This document shows positions 16,615 through 24,294 of a stretch of 64,000 bases of DNA, in pieces. Made by a program: the position numbers and the translations under genes. The notes below the pieces were generated by a model that searched no databases, had not been told where the DNA came from, and saw only the letters and a list, made by a program, of their open reading frames with translations. Position 1 is the stretch's first letter, and every line of letters begins with the position of its first letter. This stretch comes from JAQBZY01 sp038117205 (GTDB taxonomy: Bacteria; Pseudomonadota; Alphaproteobacteria; Rhodospirillales; Casp-alpha2), in assembly GCA_038117205.1 (NCBI GenBank), contig JAYOFL010000006.1, forward strand, positions 1-64,000. Direction: 5' to 3'.

Positions 16615-16709
16615 CCGTGATCTGACGCAGGATTGCGGCCTGTGACGTGCGTTACTGTCAAAGGCCCGGCCGCCATGCGATAGTTTCCGGGGAACTATGT
16701 CCGGGGGGC

Positions 16710-17912
16710 GTGACTTTGGGCGAAGTGCCGTTGGATCGCGGCCTGCCCGCCTCCGACCTCTTGAGCATGCTCAGGGGGTGGGGTGGCCAGCCGCAGGAAT
16801 ACAACACGCTGATGCTGATCTCCCTCAGCGTCCTGCCGCTGCACGACGCCGAGGATACCTTCTGGACGGACATCGACCGTACCCTCGTCGCCTATAAAAA
16901 CCGCCATCAGGTGAAGATGTTCGAACTGTCGCGCTCGGACCGGGCGATCCTGGCGCGGATGACCGAATATAATCAGGTCAAGCTGATCACCGACGCCAAG
17001 GTCGAATTGCTGCGGCTCGTGCAGCAGTATTTCCCCGAGCAATTCGGCATGATCGACCAGTCGCGTCTGCTGCGCTCGATCGACCTCCGCTTCAAGCTCT
17101 CGAACGCCATCCGCTTCCTCGAGCACTACGAGGGCGAAAAGACGATCGAGAAGCCGAAGAAGCCGGTGCGGCTCCGCCGCCTCAGCGAACAGGACATCGA
17201 CCGGGTCGTCGCCGTCAACGAGCAGATCGGTACCGCCGCCTTCGCCAAGGTCTTCATCCGGCACCAGAAGATCGCCATGATCCAGCCCGGCCTGCCGCCG
17301 GACGACGTCATGCACGAATATTTCGTCGGCATGGATGCCCTCAAGAAGCACGTCTTCAAGGACGTGGAGCTGCGCGGCAGCGGCAACCTGTTCAACCAAC
17401 TCACGATCACATTGGACCGCCTGCTGCTGGACGCCTTCGGTGACGCCAATCCGCAACGCGCCAAGTGTTCGATCAATCTCAACGTGGAATCGGTGTTCTC
17501 GCGCGCCTTCGAGGCGTTTCTGGGCGACACACGCGCCAACGCGTTCTCGAACCTCGCTTTCGAGTTCCGTCAGGCCAACGTCCTGCAGCATTTCGACGAG
17601 TACGAGGTGGCGGCGAACCTGATCACGTCCCGGAACGGCTCGCTCGCCGTCGACGCCGTGTTCCCGGAAACCGTCGGCATCGTCAACATGCGCCGGCTCG
17701 GCGCCAACCTCGCCAAGGTCTTCTGGCGCCAGGGCGCGGAGCAGATCCTGCCGCGCTTCCGCCGCGAGATCGAGGAGATGCAGAAGGCCGGCATCGCCGT
17801 GGTGCTGGCGCGGGTGGACGACGATCTCGGCATCGACGTCGGTCACGACCTCGGCATCACCATGTTCCAGGGCTTCCACGTCGACGACCTGCTCGGCCAG
17901 CGCGACGCCTGA
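16710..17912 (+). CDS. unknown protein with degenerate EAL-like C-terminal domain
   Basis: Protein of 400 residues from the GTG at 16710, preceded by GGGGGGC; a longer in-frame start at 16647 has no ribosome site. The first half is charged and helical. The C-terminal 200 residues carry stretches that recall the EAL phosphodiesterase fold: CSINLNVESVFSRAFEAFL resembles the SINLS strand, and the end LGITMFQGFHVDDLLG resembles the closing FQGF motif. The ExLxR and DDFG metal-binding motifs are absent, so it is unlikely to cleave cyclic-di-GMP and may only bind a ligand or partner. It has no membrane segment. A STAS gene is convergent with it. Confidence 0.55.
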   Translation: MTLGEVPLDRGLPASDLLSMLRGWGGQPQEYNTLMLISLSVLPLHDAEDTFWTDIDRTLVAYKNRHQVKMFELSRSDRAILARMTEYNQVKLITDAKVELLRLVQQYFPEQFGMIDQSRLLRSIDLRFKLSNAIRFLEHYEGEKTIEKPKKPVRLRRLSEQDIDRVVAVNEQIGTAAFAKVFIRHQKIAMIQPGLPPDDVMHEYFVGMDALKKHVFKDVELRGSGNLFNQLTITLDRLLLDAFGDANPQRAKCSINLNVESVFSRAFEAFLGDTRANAFSNLAFEFRQANVLQHFDEYEVAANLITSRNGSLAVDAVFPETVGIVNMRRLGANLAKVFWRQGAEQILPRFRREIEEMQKAGIAVVLARVDDDLGIDVGHDLGITMFQGFHVDDLLGQRDA

Positions 17913-17916
17913 CGCG

Positions 17917-17943
17917 AAAAAAATGCCCCTCCGGAGGAGGGGC
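17917..17943 (-). terminator. intrinsic terminator for the STAS gene
   Basis: On the minus strand an 8-bp GC stem (17925-17932 with 17936-17943, three-base loop) is followed one base later by seven U residues (17917-17923). It lies about 70 nt after the STAS stop codon and just past the end of the convergent EAL-like gene. Confidence 0.75.
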
Positions 17944-18013
17944 GCAGGTTCTGGAGAGAGTATCGGTGAAGGGACCCGGCGGATATCGCTGGAGAGAGGC
18001 GAGGGGATGCCCG

Positions 18014-18316
18014 TCAGCATCCCTCGCAGGGAATGGGGCCGCCGACCTCGGCGGACTGGAAGACGCGGTCGAGCCGGGCGAAGCGGATCATCCGGGAAAC
18101 GCCGTCGCGGACCTTGGAGAGCCTCAGGCTGCGGCCGGAAACCCGCGCCGCCTGCACCACCTCGACCAGACCGGCGAGGCCGGCGCTGTCGATGTGATAG
18201 ACATCCGACATGTCGACGACGATGCCGTCGGAACCGGCGAGCCGGTCCAACAAAAGCCGGCGGGTCGCCGAGACGCGGCGGAAGTCGATGTCTCCGTCGA
18301 TACGAACGAGCTCCAT
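18014..18316 (-). CDS. STAS-domain protein (anti-anti-sigma-factor-like)
   Basis: Single-domain protein of 100 residues. The signature VVDMSDVYHIDSAGLAGLVE contains the DSAG serine that is phosphorylated in SpoIIAA-type anti-anti-sigma factors, near residue 44. The flanking strands (MELVRIDGDIDF, GRSLRLSKV) fit the fold. No kinase (RsbW-like) or phosphatase gene is next to it, so its partner must be elsewhere. It is transcribed alone and ends in an intrinsic terminator. In alphaproteobacteria such orphan STAS proteins can act in stress or polarity signalling; which applies here is unknown. Confidence 0.85.
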   Translation of the reverse strand: MELVRIDGDIDFRRVSATRRLLLDRLAGSDGIVVDMSDVYHIDSAGLAGLVEVVQAARVSGRSLRLSKVRDGVSRMIRFARLDRVFQSAEVGGPIPCEGC

Positions 18317-18525
18317 GGCATCCTCCGAAATCCAAAACTCGATGCTCGGAGAATGGCCGCCGATTGCGGCCGGGATTTGCCGTAATTGAGGTATTTTCGG
18401 GGCGTTTGGTTAACGAAAGATTCAGATGAGATTACAATCTGATAACGGCTTTTTAAGGGGCTTCGGATATCTAACAAGCAAATCTTAGAATTGAAAATGT
18501 TCATGATTTGTTCTATTTGGAGGGT

Positions 18526-19302
18526 ATGTTGACTCAGAAGTCCGCCATCGAATGGACGAACCTGACGTGGAACCCGGTGACTGGTTGCACGAAGATCAGT
18601 GCGGGTTGCGATCACTGCTACGCGGAACGGTTCGCCGAGCGGTTTCGTGGAGTACACGGTCATCCCTTCGAGGATGGCTTCGACCTGGTGCTTAGACCGG
18701 ACCGTCTCGACCACCCGTTGAAGACCAAGAAAGCCAAGATGATCTTCGTGAACTCCATGAGCGACCTCTTTCACAAGGAGGTTCCATGGACATACATCGA
18801 CTCCGTTTTCGAGACGATGGAGAAGGCGTATTGGCACACGTTTCAGGTTCTGACGAAACGCAGTTCCCGAATGCGGGATTACGTCAAACGCCGCTACGGG
18901 AGCGGCGAAGCACCACCGCATATCTGGCTGGGAACGTCCGTCGAAGACGGAACCAAGATTTCCCGTATTCGCCACATCCAGGACATGCCGGCAAGTATCA
19001 AGTTTCTGTCGGTCGAACCGTTGATCGGTCCACTCGGAGCCGTCGATTTAACCGGGATTGATTGGGTGATCGTTGGCGGAGAAAGTGGTCCCGGGCACCG
19101 TCCTATGAAGCGGGAATGGGTGGTCGAAGTTCGCGACCAATGCGTCGCCGCCAAGGTTCCGTTCTTTTTTAAGCAGTGGGGCGGCTTCCGCCCGAAGTCG
19201 GGAGGTCGTGAACTTGACGGGTTAACATGGGACGAGTTTCCTAAATTTTTAGGCCATTCGATGCCTAGAGAAATCGACAAGCAATTTGTGGCGGCGGAGT
19301 AA
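18526..19302 (+). CDS. DUF5131 (phage Gp37/Gp68-like) three-cysteine protein
   Basis: Protein of 258 residues starting at the ATG at 18526 with a strong GGAGGG site. The N-terminal CTKISAGCDHCYAE has the C-X6-C-X2-C three-cysteine cluster that suggests an iron-sulfur, radical-SAM-like domain. It is followed by FVNSMSDLFH, FQVLTKRS, HIWLGTSVED and IDWVIVGGESG, all standard in DUF5131. The family is carried by phages and genomic islands and often sits beside a TcmP ('three-Cys-motif partner') gene, as here. The reaction is unknown. Base composition is lower in GC than in the flanks, which suggests transfer. Confidence 0.85.
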   Translation: MLTQKSAIEWTNLTWNPVTGCTKISAGCDHCYAERFAERFRGVHGHPFEDGFDLVLRPDRLDHPLKTKKAKMIFVNSMSDLFHKEVPWTYIDSVFETMEKAYWHTFQVLTKRSSRMRDYVKRRYGSGEAPPHIWLGTSVEDGTKISRIRHIQDMPASIKFLSVEPLIGPLGAVDLTGIDWVIVGGESGPGHRPMKREWVVEVRDQCVAAKVPFFFKQWGGFRPKSGGRELDGLTWDEFPKFLGHSMPREIDKQFVAAE

Positions 19303-19377
19303 AAAAAATTTGCAACCGTCTACAACTAGAAAGAAAACTTGAAACATTAATAACTATCAGTGCCTGTGACGTGACAT

Positions 19378-20178
19378 ATGACCAGTGCTGCAGACGCACA
19401 AGCATATGAATTAGATGAGGATGGTTATCTCAGAGAGATAGTTGGTCCATGGGTGCTCGATAAACATGCCCGCTTAGAGAAGTACGTTGGGATTAGTCGC
19501 TCGGTGAGAGCTAAATTCATAGGGCATGGAAAAGCGGGAGCTACATTTATAGATTTGTTCTCCGGACCGGGTCGGGTTCGGATTCGTGACGACGTTGAGG
19601 CAAGGCATGGAAGCCCATTAGTTGCTTGGGAAGAGGCTGCTAAAACCGACACGGGATTTACGGAAGTTCACGTCGCAGATGCCAATCCAGAAATATTGAA
19701 GGCTGTAGAGGCACGCCTAAAAAAGCACGGCGCACCTGTATTTTCTGAAGCTGGCCCTGCGACCGAGACGGTAGACCGAGTGATCTCCAAGCTTAATCCA
19801 TATGCTCTGCATTTCGCACTCTTGGATCCGTACAATCTAAACGACTTACCGTTTGAAATTATCCGGAAGCTATCCGCATTGAAGCATATGGACATCCTTG
19901 TCCACGTAAGTATCCAGGATTTGCAGCGAAATCTCCAACGCTACATTGAAAGCGACAATTCTCCATTGGACACATTTGCACCTGGTTGGCGTGAGCATGT
20001 GGATACAACACGTGCCCCTCATTTGGTGCGGTCGAAAATCTTGGAATACTGGAGAGGATTGTTGAAATCAGTCGGGATGGAAACGACAGAAAAGGCAGAG
20101 TTAGTCGTTGGTTCAAAGAATCAGCGGCTCTATTTGCTGGCATTTGCAGCCCGGCATGAACGAGCTTTGGAATTTTAG
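19378..20178 (+). CDS. tcmP: three-Cys-motif partner protein TcmP, C-terminus cut by an in-frame amber
   Basis: Protein of 266 residues, partner of the DUF5131 protein upstream (75-bp gap). It has a methyltransferase-like Rossmann pattern: ATFIDLFSGPGRVRIR with a glycine loop, VHVADANPEIL, and HFALLDPYNLNDLPFE. The TAG at 20176-20178 stands where homologues would be expected to have Trp (ALEF-stop-NKIRTIDGG). The same frame continues with 15 sensible residues to a second TAG at 20224-20226. The last tenth of the fold may be lost, or the stop is a point mutation or base error. The AT-rich codon use differs from the neighbours. Function unknown; the genetic link to DUF5131 is known from annotation practice. 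Confidence 0.82.
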   Translation: MTSAADAQAYELDEDGYLREIVGPWVLDKHARLEKYVGISRSVRAKFIGHGKAGATFIDLFSGPGRVRIRDDVEARHGSPLVAWEEAAKTDTGFTEVHVADANPEILKAVEARLKKHGAPVFSEAGPATETVDRVISKLNPYALHFALLDPYNLNDLPFEIIRKLSALKHMDILVHVSIQDLQRNLQRYIESDNSPLDTFAPGWREHVDTTRAPHLVRSKILEYWRGLLKSVGMETTEKAELVVGSKNQRLYLLAFAARHERALEF

Positions 20179-20290
20179 AATAAAATTCGAACTATCGACG
20201 GGGGCCAGCAGCTGGAACTGCTTTAGGCAATTTCCCGGTTGAGATTTACAGTAACAATTCTCGATAAATTCAGTCGAACAAACCTCTCCT

Positions 20291-22027
20291 TCACACCGCG
20301 TCGTCGTTGATCAGGGTTTCGCCGGGCTTCACGCGGGTGAACTGCACCGGGTCGGTGCCGACGTTGATGTCGTCGCCCCGCATGGTGACGACGGTGAAGC
20401 GCGAATTCTCCAAATCGCGGACGTCCGGGAAGTCGCTCCGGAAGTGGGCGCCGCGGCTGTCTTCGCGCGCCGTCGCGGCGGCGACCACCGAGCGCGACAC
20501 CAGGATCAGGTTCTTCAAATTCAGCCAGTCGTGCCACGTCAGGTTATAGGCGAGGTTGCTGTCGGCGATGCCGACCGTGTCCAATTGCCGGTCCAGATCG
20601 CCGAGCATGGCTTCGGCGCGCTTCAGGCTGGCGGCGTCGCGGATGATGCCGGCGTCGTCCCACATGTTGTCCCAGAGGATCGTGCGCACTTCGTCGATGT
20701 TGCCGGCGGGCCGCTCCAGCGGCGTCCGCGAAAGGGCGACGGTTTCCTCGATCACCCGCTCGTCCGGTTCCGCCATTGCCGCGCCCGGCTTGACGGCCGC
20801 GCCCATGCTGTCGCCGGCGATGCCGCCGAAGACGGTCGAGTTGGCGACGCCGTTGCCGCCGAGCCGGTTGGCGCCGTGCACGCCGCCGGTGTCCTCGCCG
20901 GCGGCATAGAGGCCGTCGAGGCCGGTCCGGCAGTCGACGTCGAATTCGACGCCGCCCATCATGTAGTGCGCCGTCGGCACCACCTCGACGAGGCCGCCGG
21001 CCAGATCGAAGCCGCAGTCGGCGCAGCGTTCCACCATGCCCTTGAAGTTCTTCCGGACCATCGCCTGGTCGAGGTGCCGCATGGTGATGTAGAGGCCGCC
21101 GTTCGGCGCCGTCTTGCCGGTCTTCATCTCCTGGAACATGGCACGGCTGACGATGTCGCGGGTCGCCCGCTCGTTCCGTTCGTCGTACTTGTGCATGAAG
21201 CGCTGCTCGTCGCCGTCCAACAGATAACCGCCGAAGCCACGCAGGCCTTCCTCGATGATGGTGCCGGTGATGCGGGTATCCTTGCCGGCGATCAGGCCGG
21301 TCGGATGGAACTGCACCATCTCCATGTCGCGGAGCCGGAGCCCGGCGCGGAGTGACATGGCGAGGCCGTCGCAGCTCTTGTCGCCGCTCGGCGTATGATA
21401 GCGGTACATGGTCGGCCCGCCGCCGGTCGCCAGCAGCACGGCGGAGGCCTGCACGAAGCGGAAGGCGCCGGTGCGGATGTCGATCATCAGGACGCCGGAG
21501 AGACGCGAGCCGTCCTTGCTCGGCACCAGGGCGACGGCGCGGTGGTCCTCCAGCCGCTTGATGTCGCGGGCCCAGACCTGCTCGGCCAGGCGGTTGATGA
21601 TCTCGATGCCGGTCAGATCGCCCTTGTGCACGGTGCGGTCGAAGGTCTGTCCGGCGAAGGCTTTCTGGTGCACGGTGCCGTCCGGGTTGCGGTCGAAGAA
21701 ACAGCCGAGCTCGTTCTCCAACTCGCGGATGCGGACCTGCGCGCCCGTCACCAGCGCCCAGGCGAGGTCCTGGTTGTTGATCCACTTGCCGCCGTCGACG
21801 GTGTCCATGAAGTGCCTTTCGACGGAATCGCCCTTGGCGATGGCGACGTTGTAGCCGCCCTGCACCATGCGGGTGCAACCGCACTTGCCGAGCAGCCCCT
21901 TGACGGCGACGGTCACTTCCAGATCCGGGTTAGCGGCCTTGGCGTGCAACGCGCCGAACAGACCGGCGCCGCCGGAGCCGAGCACCAGGACGTCGGTCTT
22001 TCTGCGGTCGATGTCGATGGTGGGCAT
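20291..22027 (-). CDS. succinate dehydrogenase/fumarate reductase-type flavoprotein subunit (atypical SdhA)
   Basis: FAD subunit of 578 residues, with GGAGGATCCC before its ATG. It has the FAD site LVLGSGGAGLFGALHA, VQFHPTGLIAG, AHYMMGGVEFDVDC and HGANRLGGNG, so the substrate residues of the superfamily are largely kept. Where SdhA/FrdA have the His that carries covalent FAD (SHTVAAQGG), this protein has CTRMVQGG, so FAD should be bound non-covalently. That, with its place at the end of an sdhB-C-D-tauE-A operon, argues against the housekeeping TCA enzyme and for oxidation or reduction of another dicarboxylate. Ten base pairs separate it from the TauE gene. Confidence 0.85.
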   Translation of the reverse strand: MPTIDIDRRKTDVLVLGSGGAGLFGALHAKAANPDLEVTVAVKGLLGKCGCTRMVQGGYNVAIAKGDSVERHFMDTVDGGKWINNQDLAWALVTGAQVRIRELENELGCFFDRNPDGTVHQKAFAGQTFDRTVHKGDLTGIEIINRLAEQVWARDIKRLEDHRAVALVPSKDGSRLSGVLMIDIRTGAFRFVQASAVLLATGGGPTMYRYHTPSGDKSCDGLAMSLRAGLRLRDMEMVQFHPTGLIAGKDTRITGTIIEEGLRGFGGYLLDGDEQRFMHKYDERNERATRDIVSRAMFQEMKTGKTAPNGGLYITMRHLDQAMVRKNFKGMVERCADCGFDLAGGLVEVVPTAHYMMGGVEFDVDCRTGLDGLYAAGEDTGGVHGANRLGGNGVANSTVFGGIAGDSMGAAVKPGAAMAEPDERVIEETVALSRTPLERPAGNIDEVRTILWDNMWDDAGIIRDAASLKRAEAMLGDLDRQLDTVGIADSNLAYNLTWHDWLNLKNLILVSRSVVAAATAREDSRGAHFRSDFPDVRDLENSRFTVVTMRGDDINVGTDPVQFTRVKPGETLINDDAV

Positions 22028-22037
22028 GGGATCCTCC

Positions 22038-22769
22038 CTACGCCGTGGTCGCGATCAGCGCGACGCCCGAGGCCAACAGGATGCAGAGTACGAGATCGCG
22101 GAACCGCCGCTCGTCGAGACGGTGGTAGAGCGAGACGCCGACGAGCGTGCCGGCGAGCAAGGCCGGCAGGCACATCGCGAAGCGTTCCGCCGTTTCCATC
22201 GTCACGTAGCCGCCGACGGCGGCGGAGACCAGCGCCAGCGCGTGCATGGCCAGGATGAACGGCTGGAAGGTGCCGCGCTGCGTCTCCTTCGGCCAGCCGC
22301 GCAGGCCGCACCAGAGCGTCGGCAGCACGCCGGAAAGGCCGGCGACGCCGCCCAGGATGCCGCCGCCGAACCCGACCGCGCTGTCGGCGCCGCGTCCGCC
22401 GTGCGCGATGGCGGGCAGACGGCGCAGCACCAGGAACAGGACCGCGTAGCAACTGAGGAACACGCCGACCGTCAGGCGGAACGGTTCCGGTTCGACATAA
22501 CCGAGCAGCCACGTGCCGACCGGCACGCCGAGGATGCCGCCGGCGACGAACGGCCAGAGCTTCGATGTGTCGAGCCGGCCCCTCAGACGCCAGAGCGAGA
22601 CGACGGAAACCACCACGCCGCACGATACGATAAGCGGCAGCGATTGCGTCGGCGTCAGGACATGCAGCCAGAACGCATTGGCGACCAGCGCGTCGCCGAA
22701 CCCGGCGGCGCCGGTGGCGAAGGCCATGGCGAAGGCGCCGGTCAAAAGCAGGGTCAATTCAAGAGACAT
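22038..22769 (-). CDS. TauE/SafE-family membrane exporter inside the SDH-like operon
   Basis: Membrane protein of 243 residues from the ATG at 22767-22769; an earlier in-frame start would overlap the upstream gene further. It has about eight helices and the family repeat FATGAAGFGDALVANAF and GGILGGVAGLSGVLPTLW. The start overlaps the end of the sdhD-like gene by 11 bp, so it is translated from the same mRNA. The likely role is export or import of an anionic substrate or product of the dehydrogenase complex; its nature is unknown. Confidence 0.88.
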   Translation of the reverse strand: MSLELTLLLTGAFAMAFATGAAGFGDALVANAFWLHVLTPTQSLPLIVSCGVVVSVVSLWRLRGRLDTSKLWPFVAGGILGVPVGTWLLGYVEPEPFRLTVGVFLSCYAVLFLVLRRLPAIAHGGRGADSAVGFGGGILGGVAGLSGVLPTLWCGLRGWPKETQRGTFQPFILAMHALALVSAAVGGYVTMETAERFAMCLPALLAGTLVGVSLYHRLDERRFRDLVLCILLASGVALIATTA

Positions 22770-23100
22770 TGAGGGCGAACAGCAAAGCGACTGCGACGCC
22801 GGCACCGGCGGCGAGGGCGACAGCGGTCTTGGTGTTTTCGCCGAGGCCGAGGAATTCTAGCGCCAGCAGGCGGATGCCGCCCGCCATGTGCAGCGCCAGC
22901 AGAAGCACGAGGCCGGTCTCGGCGATTTTCAGCAGCGGCGCTTCCGACCATTTGAGGAAACCGTCCAACCGCTCGGTTTCGAGGGAGAGGGCGAGCACGA
23001 AGAAATGCGCCGGCAGGAACAGCGTCAGCAGAACGCCGGAAACCCGGTGAACGATAAACGCGGCATAGTGCGCGTGCCGGCGATGGGCGCCCTGTTTCAT
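22759..23100 (-). CDS. SDH-like membrane anchor subunit (second, SdhD position)
   Basis: Three-helix membrane protein of 113 residues from the ATG at 23098-23100, which overlaps the stop of the preceding anchor gene (ATGA). HRVSGVLLTLFLPAHFF carries His18 and His32, and ALHMAGGIRLLALEF is the LHxxxGIR signature of succinate dehydrogenase cytochrome b subunits. These His residues are candidate haem or quinone-site ligands. Both anchors here are SdhC-like in sequence, so naming one of them SdhD is positional. Confidence 0.82.
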   Translation of the reverse strand: MKQGAHRRHAHYAAFIVHRVSGVLLTLFLPAHFFVLALSLETERLDGFLKWSEAPLLKIAETGLVLLLALHMAGGIRLLALEFLGLGENTKTAVALAAGAGVAVALLFALNVS

Positions 23101-23450
23101 GCGCCACCCGCCGTAAAGAGCGCGATCACGGCGCGGAAGCCCATGACCAGGATGGCGAGCGATACGACGGCCATCACCGCGTGCGTCGCCTTGGGCGACA
23201 GGTCCGTCACCTCGTTCAGGATCGTGCGGATGCCGATCGGCGCATGCAGCGCGACGGCGAGCACAAACAGCGAATAGAAGACGAGCCAGAGGACGTTGCC
23301 GGAAACGCGGCCGACGATTTCGGCGGCGCTCAGGCCGCCGCGGACGGCGTAGATCACGGTCGCCAGATGCACGGCGACGCAGAGCGCCAGGAAGGCGCCG
23401 CTTAGGCGCTGCCAGAGCCACATCCGGGTTTCGACGCGGGGATTGCTCAC
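23097..23450 (-). CDS. sdhC: SDH-like membrane anchor/cytochrome b subunit (first, SdhC position)
   Basis: Three-helix membrane protein of 117 residues. RMWLWQRLSGAFLALCVAVHL and ALHAPIGIRTILNEV give the RxSG and LHxxxGIR motifs of succinate dehydrogenase cytochrome b, with His22 and the His of LHAP as probable haem ligands. It starts 12 bp after the iron-sulfur subunit gene and overlaps the second anchor, so the complex is encoded as B-C-D-(TauE)-A. Confidence 0.82.
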   Translation of the reverse strand: MSNPRVETRMWLWQRLSGAFLALCVAVHLATVIYAVRGGLSAAEIVGRVSGNVLWLVFYSLFVLAVALHAPIGIRTILNEVTDLSPKATHAVMAVVSLAILVMGFRAVIALFTAGGA

Positions 23451-23462
23451 GTTACGCGCCCG

Positions 23463-24191
23463 TCAGAGATCGCCCTTGAGCGCAGCCAATGCGGTGGCGC
23501 GCTTCAGGCCGGCGATGGAGCGGGTCGGGTTCAGGTGCTTCGGGCAATGCTCGACACAGCCCTGCTGCGAGTGGCAGGCGTGGCAGCCGGCGTCGCCGGC
23601 GACGGCGCGGAGCCGGTCCTTGTCGCCGCCGTCGCGGACGTCGTTGACCAGCGTCCAGGCGCGGTTGAGGGCGGCGGGACCCAGGTAGTCCTTGTTCCAC
23701 TCGACGATGTCGCAGGCCGCGTAGCAGACGGCGCAGCCGATGCATTCGATGCCGATGGCGGCCTGCTTGCGCTTCGCGTCTTCCGGCAGCACGAACGCGA
23801 AATCGTCGTGGCGCGTCCTGGTCGGATGGAACTTGCCCTCGGCACGGTTCATCTTGTCGAAGAATTCCGTCATGTCGCAGGCGAGGTCCTTGACCACCGG
23901 CAGATTGCGCAAGGGCGCGATCTCGATGGCGCCGCCGTCGGCGACCTTGTCGACGTGCGTGCGGCAGGTCCAGCGCGGCCGGCCGTTGACGGTCATGCCG
24001 CACGATCCGCACATGCCGACGCGGCACGCGAAGCGGTAGCTGAGCGTCGGGTCGATGTTGCGCTGGATGTAGGTGACGACGTCGAGCACCGTCTGCGACG
24101 GCTGACGCGGTACCTCGAAAGTCTGGAAGCGGCCCTCTTGGGCGCCACGCCAGACGGAAACCTTGAGGGTCGTGGAGGCCGGTGTGTTCAT
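23463..24191 (-). CDS. sdhB: SDH/fumarate reductase-type iron-sulfur subunit
   Basis: Electron-transfer subunit of 242 residues from the ATG at 24189-24191 (eight codons inside a longer possible frame). Three cluster motifs are visible: CRVGMCGSCGMTVNG with a later WTC for [2Fe-2S], CIGCAVCYAAC for [4Fe-4S], and CHACHSQQGCVEHCP for the third cluster. It is the first gene of the SDH-like operon. An AT-rich 100-bp gap (24192-24294) separates it from the VOC-family gene on the same strand and may hold its promoter. Confidence 0.88.
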   Translation of the reverse strand: MNTPASTTLKVSVWRGAQEGRFQTFEVPRQPSQTVLDVVTYIQRNIDPTLSYRFACRVGMCGSCGMTVNGRPRWTCRTHVDKVADGGAIEIAPLRNLPVVKDLACDMTEFFDKMNRAEGKFHPTRTRHDDFAFVLPEDAKRKQAAIGIECIGCAVCYAACDIVEWNKDYLGPAALNRAWTLVNDVRDGGDKDRLRAVAGDAGCHACHSQQGCVEHCPKHLNPTRSIAGLKRATALAALKGDL

Positions 24192-24294
24192 GGCGTCGTT
24201 TATAGCGCGCGGCATTTTTCGCCGCCATCGAAAACACTAAAAATTATTTGATTTGTTTTTAAGTTACTTGAGATTTTGAAAAGAAATATTTCCC

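Noticed and set aside
16680..16698. Hairpin ATAGTTTCC-G-GGGAACTAT before the EAL-like gene
   Set aside because: The stem contains a T-G mismatch and lies among weak start candidates; too little support to call it a regulatory element.
16695..18335. A 546-codon minus-strand frame spanning the EAL-like and STAS genes
   Set aside because: It crosses an intrinsic terminator and overlaps two supported genes; the composition is that of an antisense shadow.
2796..20226. Alternative genetic code (TGA or TAG read as Trp)
   Set aside because: Many intact genes in the window end at TGA or TAG at the expected family length, so a general recoding is excluded; the isolated stops are treated as point events.
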